12,769 bases of DNA from Propionibacterium sp. (GTDB taxonomy: Bacteria; Actinomycetota; Actinomycetes; Propionibacteriales; Propionibacteriaceae), in NCBI GenBank assembly GCA_012514785.1, contig JAAYZP010000277.1, positions 1 through 12,769 of the forward strand, read 5' to 3'. The translations under genes and the position numbers were made by a program. This document shows, in pieces, positions 7,162 to 12,769 of this stretch. Positions within the stretch are counted from its first letter, which is position 1, and every line of letters begins with the position of its first letter. The notes under the pieces are model-generated. The model was not told the origin of the DNA and searched no databases. It saw only the letters and a list, made by a program, of their open reading frames with translations.

Positions 7162-7671
7162 CTAGGGGTTTTCCTCTTCGGTGAAGTCATCGGCGTTGAT
7201 CGAGTCGAGGAACTCGCGGAACTCGTTGACCTCGTCCGTGGGGAGTTCGTCAACCTCAACCCCAACTTGATCCATGAGGGTTCGGGGGCACTGGATGGGC
7301 CATTCCATCCTGAGTGCGAGGGCGACGGCGTCGCTCGGCCTGGCGTCGATGTCGAGGTCCAGCACCCGGACGCGGGCGTGGAAGACGCCCTCATCCATCT
7401 CGGTGATGATCACCCTGCCCGCAGCTTCGCCGGCGAACGCCTCGATCACGTCGGCAAGGAGGTCGTGGGTGAGTGGGCGGTTCAGCGTGTCGTCGTCGCT
7501 CAGCTGGAGCGCGATGGCCGCCGCCTCCACGTGCCCGATCCAGATCGGCAGCAACTGGTGGCCCTCCACCTCGCCGAGCAGGAGCACGGGTGCGTCGTCG
7601 CCGCCGAGGACGCGAATCCCCATGACCTCCAGGGAGATCATGCCGCGGTCGTATTGGTCAAAGTCATCCAT
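7162..7671 (-). CDS. Bifunctional nuclease family protein (DUF151, Rv1829 type)
   Basis: A 169-residue protein of the BFN/DUF151 family. The core is complete: VLLLGEVEGHQLLPIWIG (29-46), EAAAIAL (49-55), RPLTHDLLADVI (65-76), DARPSDAVALALR (109-121), and the C-terminal EFREFLDSINADDF block. The family is annotated as having DNase and RNase activity after a plant member; the actual bacterial role is uncertain. It sits directly after the Rv1828-type MerR gene, as Rv1829 does in mycobacteria. The start at 7671 gives an 8-base overlap with the upstream stop and has GGA seven bases before it. Alternatives are the ATG at 7683, and the ATG at 7641 where the conserved domain begins. No hairpin with a T-run is seen after the stop. 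Confidence 0.9.
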   Translation of the reverse strand: MDDFDQYDRGMISLEVMGIRVLGGDDAPVLLLGEVEGHQLLPIWIGHVEAAAIALQLSDDDTLNRPLTHDLLADVIEAFAGEAAGRVIITEMDEGVFHARVRVLDLDIDARPSDAVALALRMEWPIQCPRTLMDQVGVEVDELPTDEVNEFREFLDSINADDFTEEENP

Positions 7672-8347
7672 TGATCTGTCCATGCAGTAGAGCGGCGTGG
7701 GCCTGCAGCACCACGCGGTACACGTCAGCCACTATGTCAGACGGGGCCCCGTTGCGGCGACGGTAGGGCTCGAGGACCTGCTCGACGAGGGCGGCCTCGG
7801 CCACCGCCGCCTGCTGCAGCACCTTGAGCTGACGCAGGTCCATGCCGTAGTGCGACAGGCGCTTGGCCGCCGCGGCGATCGCGACGGCTTCGCGGCCGTA
7901 GAGCTGCGTGCCTGGACGGGTTGTGATGATCCGGAGCCGTTCCAGATGGATGAAGGAGGCTTCCCCCAGCTCGGATTCCAGCAGCAACTGGCGTCTGGTG
8001 AGCAGCTTCGCGTTCGACGTCCTCCGCTTCTTGGCGGGTGGGTCGGCTTCGGCGGGTACCTGCTCGACCGGTTCGGGCGCCGGGATGGGTTCCTCGCCGC
8101 GGTCGATGGCCTCCAGCTCCTCGCGGATCACCTTCAGTGGGAGGTAGCGGTCGCGCTGCGCACGCAACACGTACAGGAGGCGTTCCACGTCCCGCTCGCT
8201 GAATCGGCGGTAGCCCGAGGGCTGCTGGCGGTCCGGGGAGATGAGCCCCTCCGCCTCCAGGTACCGAAGCTTCGACACCGAGATGTCCGGGAACTCGCCC
8301 CGGATCATCTCCAGCACGCGGCCGATGGTGCGCGCGCCCCCCGCCAT
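7664..8347 (-). CDS. MerR family regulator of the Rv1828 type
   Basis: A 227-residue regulator with an N-terminal MerR winged helix (about 6-75): TIGRVLEMIRGEFPDISVSK (7-26), LRYLEAEGLISPDR (27-40), SGYRRFSERDVERL (44-57) and YLPLKVIREELEA (68-80). A Pro/Glu-rich linker (83-105) and a basic patch (KKRRTSNAK, 106-114) lead to a second conserved domain (115-225) with LTRRQLLLES and GREAVAIAAAAKRLSHYGMD. In Rv1828 the C-terminal domain helps dimerisation. No metal-binding cysteines are present, so it is not a metal sensor. Its ATG overlaps the TAA of the FHA gene by one base (TAATG), and its stop overlaps the start of the nuclease gene, so translation of all three is likely coupled. Confidence 0.92.
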   Translation of the reverse strand: MAGGARTIGRVLEMIRGEFPDISVSKLRYLEAEGLISPDRQQPSGYRRFSERDVERLLYVLRAQRDRYLPLKVIREELEAIDRGEEPIPAPEPVEQVPAEADPPAKKRRTSNAKLLTRRQLLLESELGEASFIHLERLRIITTRPGTQLYGREAVAIAAAAKRLSHYGMDLRQLKVLQQAAVAEAALVEQVLEPYRRRNGAPSDIVADVYRVVLQAHAALLHGQING

Positions 8348-8820
8348 TAGGCGGGCCCGGGCTCACCCAGTGCGATCGTCGCCCGATACTTGCCGATCTG
8401 GATCTCGTCGGCGGCGCGGATCTGCGCACGGCCGTCGATGAGGGTGCGGTTGATGTAGGTGCCGTTCAAGCTACCCAGGTCTTCGAGGTAGAGGGTGCCC
8501 GCGACGCGCACGAACTTCGCGTGGTGCCGCGAGACGGTGATGTCGTCGAGGAAGATATCGGATTCCGGGTGACGACCCACCGTGGTGACGTCGCGATCGA
8601 TCAGGAAGCGAGAGGCGTCGCCGGTGCCGAGGCGCACCATCAGCAGGGCGTTGCCGGGTGCGAGTCCTGCGACGTGGTCCTGGGCGCGGGGTGGCTGGTA
8701 GTCCGTCTTGTCATCCACAACGGCGAACGTCGACGTGTCTCCGTTGTCGAGCGGGGCGCCACAGTTGCTGCAGAACTTCGCGGCCTCGCCGCTTTCCGAC
8801 CCACACTTTGCGCACGTCAT
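8347..8820 (-). CDS. garA: Zinc-ribbon FHA domain protein related to GarA/OdhI
   Basis: A 157-residue signalling protein. Residues 3-20 form a zinc ribbon (Cys3-x2-Cys6 and Cys17-x2-Cys20). Residues 57-150 are an FHA domain with the phospho-threonine-binding residues in place: GRH (82-84), SRHH (97-100) and GSLNGTYIN (116-124). The domain is close to mycobacterial GarA, for example in GRHPESDIFLDDITVSR (82-98). GarA/OdhI proteins inhibit 2-oxoglutarate dehydrogenase and are switched by kinase phosphorylation of a Thr in an ETTS motif before the FHA domain. The same place here reads GDTSTF (27-32), so Thr29 or Thr31 is the likely site, but the motif is changed. M. tuberculosis GarA as I recall it lacks the zinc ribbon. 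The ATG at 8820 has AAAGGG upstream. A 54-bp gap precedes it, where mycobacteria have gcvH. Confidence 0.88.
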   Translation of the reverse strand: MTCAKCGSESGEAAKFCSNCGAPLDNGDTSTFAVVDDKTDYQPPRAQDHVAGLAPGNALLMVRLGTGDASRFLIDRDVTTVGRHPESDIFLDDITVSRHHAKFVRVAGTLYLEDLGSLNGTYINRTLIDGRAQIRAADEIQIGKYRATIALGEPGPA

Positions 8821-8874
8821 CGAGGACCCTTTCTGCTTTGGCGGAAGGAAAAGTATTCCCTACGCATGCTAACT

Positions 8875-9594
8875 CTACCGAGGTCGAGCAAACTCGTTGT
8901 CGGAAGGTGCGACAGTGGACAGGATTTCTATGTCGTCGGCCTGTTCGATCGTGACGCTACCACCCACGCGGGCCCCTTCGACCTCGCTGACGAGCCCCCC
9001 TCGGAACCGCGCGCCGGCCTCCAGGGTGACGGGATCACCGATGGCGTCGATCACGTAGGGCTCCGACAAGGGCACTCCCCCGGCCAGGAGCTGCCCGGCG
9101 TCGTCGGCGGTGAAGGCGGTGCGCATGACGACGCGCACCGTATCGTTCAGTTCGATGACCTCCGCCCCGGCGTCCCGCAGCTCCTCGATCGCGTTGAGCA
9201 GGAGTTCGGAGGTCATGTTGGCCGCGGGGTCATGGATCGTGATGCGGATGCCGGGACCGTGCGCCGGGGTGATGCCGGCGATGATCTCGAGCTGCTCGAG
9301 CCGGTTCTCGGCATCGTCGCGGGCGGCCTCGGCCCGGTCCGCCCCGCTCAGCAGCTCGTCGCGGGTGGCCTCCAGCTCGCGGAGGTCCGCCTCCAGGCGT
9401 CGGCTCTCGACGGTGACGCTGTCCAGGAGCTGGATCAGGTCGGCCTGTCGCGCGTTGGCGAACTCCGGCGTGTCCGCCTGCGAACGCAGCGTCCAGGTGA
9501 TCAACAGCGCGGTGACGAACAGCGCGACGCCCGCGATCAGCTGGCCCTTGCTCGGCCGGAAGAAGGCCGACAGGAGGTCGCGACGCTCACGCAT
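8875..9594 (-). CDS. DUF881 membrane-anchored protein (second copy, Rv1825 type)
   Basis: A 239-residue protein with a short basic N-terminus, one membrane anchor (about 19-36, IAGVALFVTALLITWTLR), a coiled-coil region (about 50-105, rich in Leu, Glu, Arg and Ala) and a C-terminal DUF881 domain (107-225). That domain shows HGPGIRITIHDPA (112-124), LLLNAIEELRDAGAEVIELN (131-150), GVPLSEPYVIDAIGDPVTLE (173-192) and ends in a conserved beta-rich part. The layout of TM, coiled coil and extracytoplasmic domain is that of YlxW/YlxX-type proteins, which in Bacillus lie next to sbp and ftsAZ; the function is not known. The ATG overlaps the sbp stop by eight bases. It is the last gene of the tight part of the operon before a 54-bp gap. 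Confidence 0.9.
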   Translation of the reverse strand: MRERRDLLSAFFRPSKGQLIAGVALFVTALLITWTLRSQADTPEFANARQADLIQLLDSVTVESRRLEADLRELEATRDELLSGADRAEAARDDAENRLEQLEIIAGITPAHGPGIRITIHDPAANMTSELLLNAIEELRDAGAEVIELNDTVRVVMRTAFTADDAGQLLAGGVPLSEPYVIDAIGDPVTLEAGARFRGGLVSEVEGARVGGSVTIEQADDIEILSTVAPSDNEFARPR

Positions 9595-9919
9595 GGAAGA
9601 TGGCCCTGCGCACGGCGGCGGCGTTGGTGAAGATGCGGATGCCGAGCACGACGACCACGCCCGTGGACAGCTGCGAGCCCACGCCGATCTGGTCGCCGAT
9701 GAAGACGATCAGTCCGGCGATGAACACGTTGGACAGGAAGCTCACCGCGAAGACCCGGTCGCTGAAGTTGCCCTCCAGATAGGCGCGCGTGCCGCCCAGG
9801 ATCGCGTCCAGCGCCGCCACGATCGCGATCGGGAAATAGGGTGCGAGGAACGGCGGCAGCGTCGGTTGCAGGACGATGCCCAGCACGATGCCGGCCACCA
9901 AACCCAAGAGTGCGAACAT
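9587..9919 (-). CDS. sbp: Small basic family protein (DUF1290)
   Basis: A 110-residue integral membrane protein with three or four hydrophobic segments (about 2-19, 28-42, 57-75 and 84-97). The family signature is the central block PIAIVAALDAILGGTRAYLE (30-49), followed by FAVSFLSNVFIAGLIVFIGD (57-76) and the C-terminal VVVLGIRIFTNAAAVRR. Members are found beside DUF881 genes in Gram-positive bacteria, near ftsA-ftsZ in Bacillus, and a structural role at the membrane or in division is assumed but not proven. The start at 9919 is set by GGGAGG (9926-9931) six bases upstream and by the family N-terminus; the open frame extends further upstream only as overlap with the preceding gene. It begins two bases after the first DUF881 stop and overlaps the second DUF881 gene by eight bases. 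Confidence 0.92.
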   Translation of the reverse strand: MFALLGLVAGIVLGIVLQPTLPPFLAPYFPIAIVAALDAILGGTRAYLEGNFSDRVFAVSFLSNVFIAGLIVFIGDQIGVGSQLSTGVVVVLGIRIFTNAAAVRRAIFHA

Positions 9920-9921
9920 CC

Positions 9922-10692
9922 CTAACCTCCCGTCGCGTGGCGAAGACCCATGCCGGAATCCGCTGCCAGCTCCAACTCGTCCTCCGCCGCGTGTATGTCG
10001 AGTGTAAGCCCGTAGTTGAGGCGCAGGTACTGCCACCAGCCGGCACCGCGCGTGGTCGCGAAGCGGCCGGGCAGCTGCTCCGGGTTGCCGATCGCCTCCA
10101 CCGTGTACGGCGGGCTGAGTGAGACGTAGTCCACGGTGATCGCCGCGCCCGCGGACCGGATCGGGGTCTGCGTCGTCACCCTCCGCCCGTTGATCGCCAC
10201 CGCCTCGGCCCCGGCCTCGAAGAGGGCGTTGACGAGGTAGCTGAGGTCCGAGTCCAGCACCCGGCCCTGCGACGTGGTTGCGTCGGGCGCATCGTCGGCG
10301 GTGACCACGATGCCCGGCCCCGTCACGGCCACGGCACCCGAGAGGAGCTCCGCCCGGGCCAGCGCTTCGCGACCCTCGTCGTCGGGGAGGAAGCTCGCGG
10401 ACAGCGCAGCGACGTCGGCCTCGGCCTCGGTGAGCCGCTCCGAGAGCGCGTCCTGGTAGCTGCGGGCATCCTGCACCTGCACGAGGAGCTGGTCGCGCTC
10501 GGAGGCTTCCAGGTCCCGGCTCGTGACGGTCTGGACGACGGCGTAGGTCAACAGCGCGACGATGAGCGCCGTCGACAGGAAGGTGATCCAGCCCGTGCGG
10601 CGCGGCGCCGTCGTCGAGCGGTATTCCGGCTCCAGCGCGCCCTCCGTCAGGTTCCTGAGGAGGTCCATGGACTGGTCAGGGCGACGCGTCAC
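9922..10692 (-). CDS. DUF881 membrane-anchored protein (first copy, Rv1823 type)
   Basis: A 256-residue protein with a longer cytosolic N-terminus (1-34, including RRPDQSMDLLRNLTEGALEP from residue 3), one membrane anchor (about 36-56), a coiled-coil stretch (58-100) and a DUF881 domain (115-240). Domain marks are VTGPGIVVTADDAP (123-136), DLSYLVNALFEAGAEAVAIN (149-168), PPYTVEAIGNPEQL (194-207) and, near the end, GAGWWQYLRLNYGLTLDI. It is paralogous in layout to the copy at 8875-9594, and the two flank sbp as Rv1823 and Rv1825 flank Rv1824 in M. tuberculosis. The start is GTG at 10692, which overlaps the pgsA2-like stop in a GTGA arrangement, so translation is coupled. No role is established. 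Confidence 0.9.
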   Translation of the reverse strand: MTRRPDQSMDLLRNLTEGALEPEYRSTTAPRRTGWITFLSTALIVALLTYAVVQTVTSRDLEASERDQLLVQVQDARSYQDALSERLTEAEADVAALSASFLPDDEGREALARAELLSGAVAVTGPGIVVTADDAPDATTSQGRVLDSDLSYLVNALFEAGAEAVAINGRRVTTQTPIRSAGAAITVDYVSLSPPYTVEAIGNPEQLPGRFATTRGAGWWQYLRLNYGLTLDIHAAEDELELAADSGMGLRHATGG

Positions 10693-11279
10693 GCGGGTGG
10701 CTCGACCTCGCCCCGGCGGGAGTCGCCCACGATCTGGACGAGCTCACGCAGGTACAGGAAGCCCGCACCCCAGTAGAGGACTGCACCGACCAGTGCGATG
10801 ACCCAGCCGACGGTGTAGACCCAGTCGATCTCGATGTACACGCCGAGCAGGATGATCGGGAACGCCATCAGCAGCGCGAACGTGGCGGACTTGCCGATCC
10901 AGTTCACCGCCAGCTGGTCGCGTCCGTGGCGGCGCAGCAGCGGGTAGAGGGCCAGCAGCAGGAGGTCCCGGAACAGGAGCACCAGGACGAACCACCACGG
11001 CAGGATGTCGCGGAACAGGAGCGCGAGGATCGTCGCGAGGATGTAGAGCCGGTCGGTGACCGGGTCGAGCATCGCCCCAAGTTTCGAGGTCTGCTTCAGC
11101 TTGCGCGCGAGGTAGCCGTCCAGCCAGTCCGTCGCCGCGGAGACGACGAGGATGATCAGGGCCGGCAGGTCCTGGCCGGCGATGATCAGCCAGGTGAACA
11201 CCGGGATCGCCGCCAAGCGCGCGAAGGACAGGATGTTCGGCACCGTGAAGACTCTGTCCGTATCCCATTGTTCAGCCAC
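10689..11279 (-). CDS. CDP-alcohol phosphatidyltransferase, PgsA2-like
   Basis: A 196-residue membrane enzyme of phospholipid synthesis that transfers a phosphatidyl group from CDP-diacylglycerol to an alcohol. The family motif is complete: Asp51-x2-Asp54-Gly55-x2-Ala58-Arg59-x8-Gly68-x3-Asp72-x3-Asp76. Hydrophobic segments lie near 16-34, 38-50, 78-90, 94-113, 131-148 and 156-175. The sequence is close to M. tuberculosis Rv1822 (PgsA2), for example in VFTVPNILSFARLAAIP (10-26) and LPWWFVLVLLFRD (93-105), and much less like PgsA1, the phosphatidylinositol-phosphate synthase. The acceptor is uncertain: glycerol 3-phosphate or another headgroup is possible. The start is GTG at 11279, ten bases after the pimA stop, with AGGA next to that stop. 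Its own stop overlaps the DUF881 start. Confidence 0.9.
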   Translation of the reverse strand: MAEQWDTDRVFTVPNILSFARLAAIPVFTWLIIAGQDLPALIILVVSAATDWLDGYLARKLKQTSKLGAMLDPVTDRLYILATILALLFRDILPWWFVLVLLFRDLLLLALYPLLRRHGRDQLAVNWIGKSATFALLMAFPIILLGVYIEIDWVYTVGWVIALVGAVLYWGAGFLYLRELVQIVGDSRRGEVEPPA

Positions 11280-11289
11280 GCCCGCAATC

Positions 11290-12324
11290 CTAGCTGAGGG
11301 GTGCGGATCGGTACTGCCGCAGCACGCGGGGGCCGACGACCTCCCAGGAAAATCTCTCGGCGATCGCCCGCGCGCCGGACACGTCAGGCGGGAGCGCCAA
11401 CCGCTGCGCCAGTGCGCGTGCGCCGGCGTCTGCGTCGCCGGGCCGGAACCAGGTCACGACGTCCGCGTCGCCGAGGACGTCCCGGAACGCGGGCAGCTCC
11501 GAGGCCACGAGCGAGCAGCCGTGCGCGAGCGCCTCGACGAGCACGAGCCCGAACGACTCCCCGCCCAGGTTCGGGGCGACGACGACGCGCGCCCCACGCA
11601 GTTGATCGGACAGTTCGGCGTCGGTGGCCTGCGGCAGCAACTCGACCGCGCCTTCCCTCCCGTCCCGGTCCCCGCCCGGGCCGACGGCGACGAATCGCGC
11701 CCGGCCCGCCAGCAGTTCGGCCATCCGCGCGAACACCGGGTAGCCCTTGCGTGGATCGTCGCGCCGGCCGACGAAGAGGACGGTGGGTATGGCGCCGGTC
11801 AGCTTCGGGGCGGCCGGGGGCAGGGTGATCGCGTTGGGGATGATCGTCGGGGTGATCCCCGCGACGAGGCGGGCAGTCTCCGCGGCCGCCGCGGAGACGG
11901 CGATGCTGGTTCGCGGCCCGAGGCGCGCCGCACGCCGCCGCAGGACCCAGGCCGCGGCCGACGGCACCGTGAAACTGGCGTGGTGGGTGACGACGAGACG
12001 TCGGGCGGCGCGCGCCGCGGCATACGCGATGCCGGGCGTGAGCGGTTCATGCACGTGGACGACGTCGGCGTCGGCCACGAGATCGCGGGCCCGGCGGGCC
12101 TGGGCGGGGCGGACGGCGAGGTTCGCCGTCGAGCCGTTGAACGCGAAGGCCCGGGAATCGCCGAGCAGGTGCACCGGCACGCCCCGATCCACCTCGCGAC
12201 GGCCCGGCGCGACGACGAACGCGTCGTGGCCCTCCTCCACGAGCCAGCGGGCGAGCCCGAGGGTGTGGGTGCCGACGCCGCCGGGGACGTCGAGGGAGTA
12301 GGGGCAGACCAGCGCGATCCTCAT
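11290..12324 (-). CDS. pimA: Phosphatidylinositol mannosyltransferase (glycosyltransferase family 4)
   Basis: A 344-residue GT-B glycosyltransferase that most resembles PimA, which adds the first mannose from GDP-mannose to phosphatidylinositol on the inner face of the membrane. Marks in order are the N-terminal MRIALVCPYSLDVPGGVGTH (1-20), HVHEPLTPG (90-98), THHASF (113-118), a sugar-nucleotide phosphate site with Arg187 and Lys193 in GRRDDPRKG (186-194), and the EX7E motif with Glu256 and Glu264 in GGESFGLVLVEALAHG (254-269). The Arg/Lys pair has the same spacing as in PimA. Loops are rich in Ala and Arg. The ATG at 12324 overlaps the patA stop (ATGA), and the conserved N-terminus fits this start exactly. 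Another PIM or phospholipid mannosyltransferase remains possible, but the patA neighbour supports PimA. Confidence 0.88.
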   Translation of the reverse strand: MRIALVCPYSLDVPGGVGTHTLGLARWLVEEGHDAFVVAPGRREVDRGVPVHLLGDSRAFAFNGSTANLAVRPAQARRARDLVADADVVHVHEPLTPGIAYAAARAARRLVVTHHASFTVPSAAAWVLRRRAARLGPRTSIAVSAAAAETARLVAGITPTIIPNAITLPPAAPKLTGAIPTVLFVGRRDDPRKGYPVFARMAELLAGRARFVAVGPGGDRDGREGAVELLPQATDAELSDQLRGARVVVAPNLGGESFGLVLVEALAHGCSLVASELPAFRDVLGDADVVTWFRPGDADAGARALAQRLALPPDVSGARAIAERFSWEVVGPRVLRQYRSAPLS

Positions 12325-12769
12325 CGCACCAGGGGCTGCAGCGCCAGCCAGTTGCCGGGGTCGGCGGCGATGGCCGCGCCGAAGCGGTCCGCGAGGCGCT
12401 GCGTCGTGGCCGCCGCCCCGCCGGCCGTGTCCACGGTGTCCGAGACCGTCAGCAGTACGGCGGACCGCTGGAAGTGGGTGGTGGTCACCCGCAGGTCGGC
12501 GCCGCTCAGCCGGGCCAACAGCGCGGGGCCGGGCGGCATCGTCGAGCGGTTGCCGGTGGGCCACGTCACCTGAGCGCCCTTGCCGCTGATATCACGATCC
12601 GCGAGCAGGCACACCAGGCGGCCGGAGCGGACGTCGTCGGTGAGTTTGCGCATCAGGTCGGGCTCGTCGGTGGCGTAGATCGTCATGCCCATGGCCTTCC
12701 TCGCATCCCGGAAGCGTTCGAACAGGCCGTCGGGCAGTCGCTCGGCCACGCTGACCACCTCGATGCCGA
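12321..12769 (-). CDS. patA: Phosphatidylinositol mannoside acyltransferase, partial at its 5' end
   Basis: The visible 148 C-terminal residues belong to the LpxL/HtrB-type lipid acyltransferase family. Marks include VCLLADRDISGKG, MPPGPALLARLSGADLR and the C-terminal AADPGNWLALQPLVR. In actinobacteria this form, directly upstream of pimA, is PatA, which acylates the mannose of PIM lipids at the inner membrane. The N-terminal half, which holds the catalytic histidine of the H-x4-D motif, lies beyond the right edge, so activity cannot be judged. An in-frame GTG at 12758 is only an internal codon; the reading frame continues upstream to the edge. Its stop overlaps the pimA ATG by four bases. 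The start and total length are unknown. Confidence 0.85.
   Translation of the reverse strand, partial: GIEVVSVAERLPDGLFERFRDARKAMGMTIYATDEPDLMRKLTDDVRSGRLVCLLADRDISGKGAQVTWPTGNRSTMPPGPALLARLSGADLRVTTTHFQRSAVLLTVSDTVDTAGGAAATTQRLADRFGAAIAADPGNWLALQPLVR

Noticed and set aside
8821..8874. A promoter for the FHA gene in the 54-bp gap, with TAGAGT or TAGGGA as -10 box and TTGCTC as -35 box
   Set aside because: No pair of hexamers has acceptable spacing, so I could not support a specific site, although a promoter here is plausible.
8521..9630. A 369-codon open frame on the plus strand across the FHA and second DUF881 genes
   Set aside because: It spans two real minus-strand genes and the gap between them, with no domain and no Shine-Dalgarno.
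11152..12573. A 473-codon open frame on the plus strand opposite pimA and parts of its neighbours
   Set aside because: It is antisense across several genes, rich in Arg/Gly/Asp, and without recognisable domains; the minus-strand genes are well supported.

Overview
The window is about two-thirds G+C. It looks like chromosomal DNA of a high-GC Gram-positive actinobacterium, most likely of the Propionibacteriaceae or a near relative. The reasons are a pyrophosphate-type phosphofructokinase of the propionibacterial kind, PIM-lipid genes (patA, pimA), and a gene block in nearly the same order as Mycobacterium tuberculosis Rv1822-Rv1830. I identified everything by reading translations and recalling families; no database search was run. 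I found no rRNA, tRNA, CRISPR array, insertion sequence, prophage or attachment site.

Left part (1-5250). A UPF0371 gene leaves the left edge and is divergent from a small proline-rich DUF4870 membrane protein gene. Next, on the minus strand, come a YciO-type gene, an aldo/keto reductase gene separated from it by one base, and an orphan TadE-like pseudopilin gene. Divergent from these is the pyrophosphate-dependent phosphofructokinase gene, which ends in a strong intrinsic terminator.

Right part (5256-12769). All genes here are on the minus strand. In transcription order they are patA (cut by the right edge), pimA, a pgsA2-like CDP-alcohol phosphatidyltransferase, DUF881, small basic protein (sbp), DUF881, a zinc-ribbon/FHA protein related to GarA, a MerR regulator (Rv1828 type), a bifunctional nuclease (Rv1829 type), a second MerR regulator (Rv1830 type) and a YihY/BrkB membrane protein. 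Most junctions overlap or have gaps of only a few bases. The exceptions are 54 bp before the FHA gene, about 165 bp before the second MerR gene, and 55 bp before yihY. The arrangement suggests that envelope phospholipid and PIM synthesis, membrane proteins linked to division, and a phospho-signalling and regulatory module are expressed together.

I see no clearly new defence or mobile system. The points most worth a second look are the joining of patA-pimA to the Rv1822-Rv1830-like block without gcvH, the zinc ribbon and altered phospho-threonine region of the GarA-like protein, a 9-bp inverted repeat in the leader of the second MerR gene, a 22-bp tandem duplication of that gene's 3' end, and the orphan TadE-like gene.
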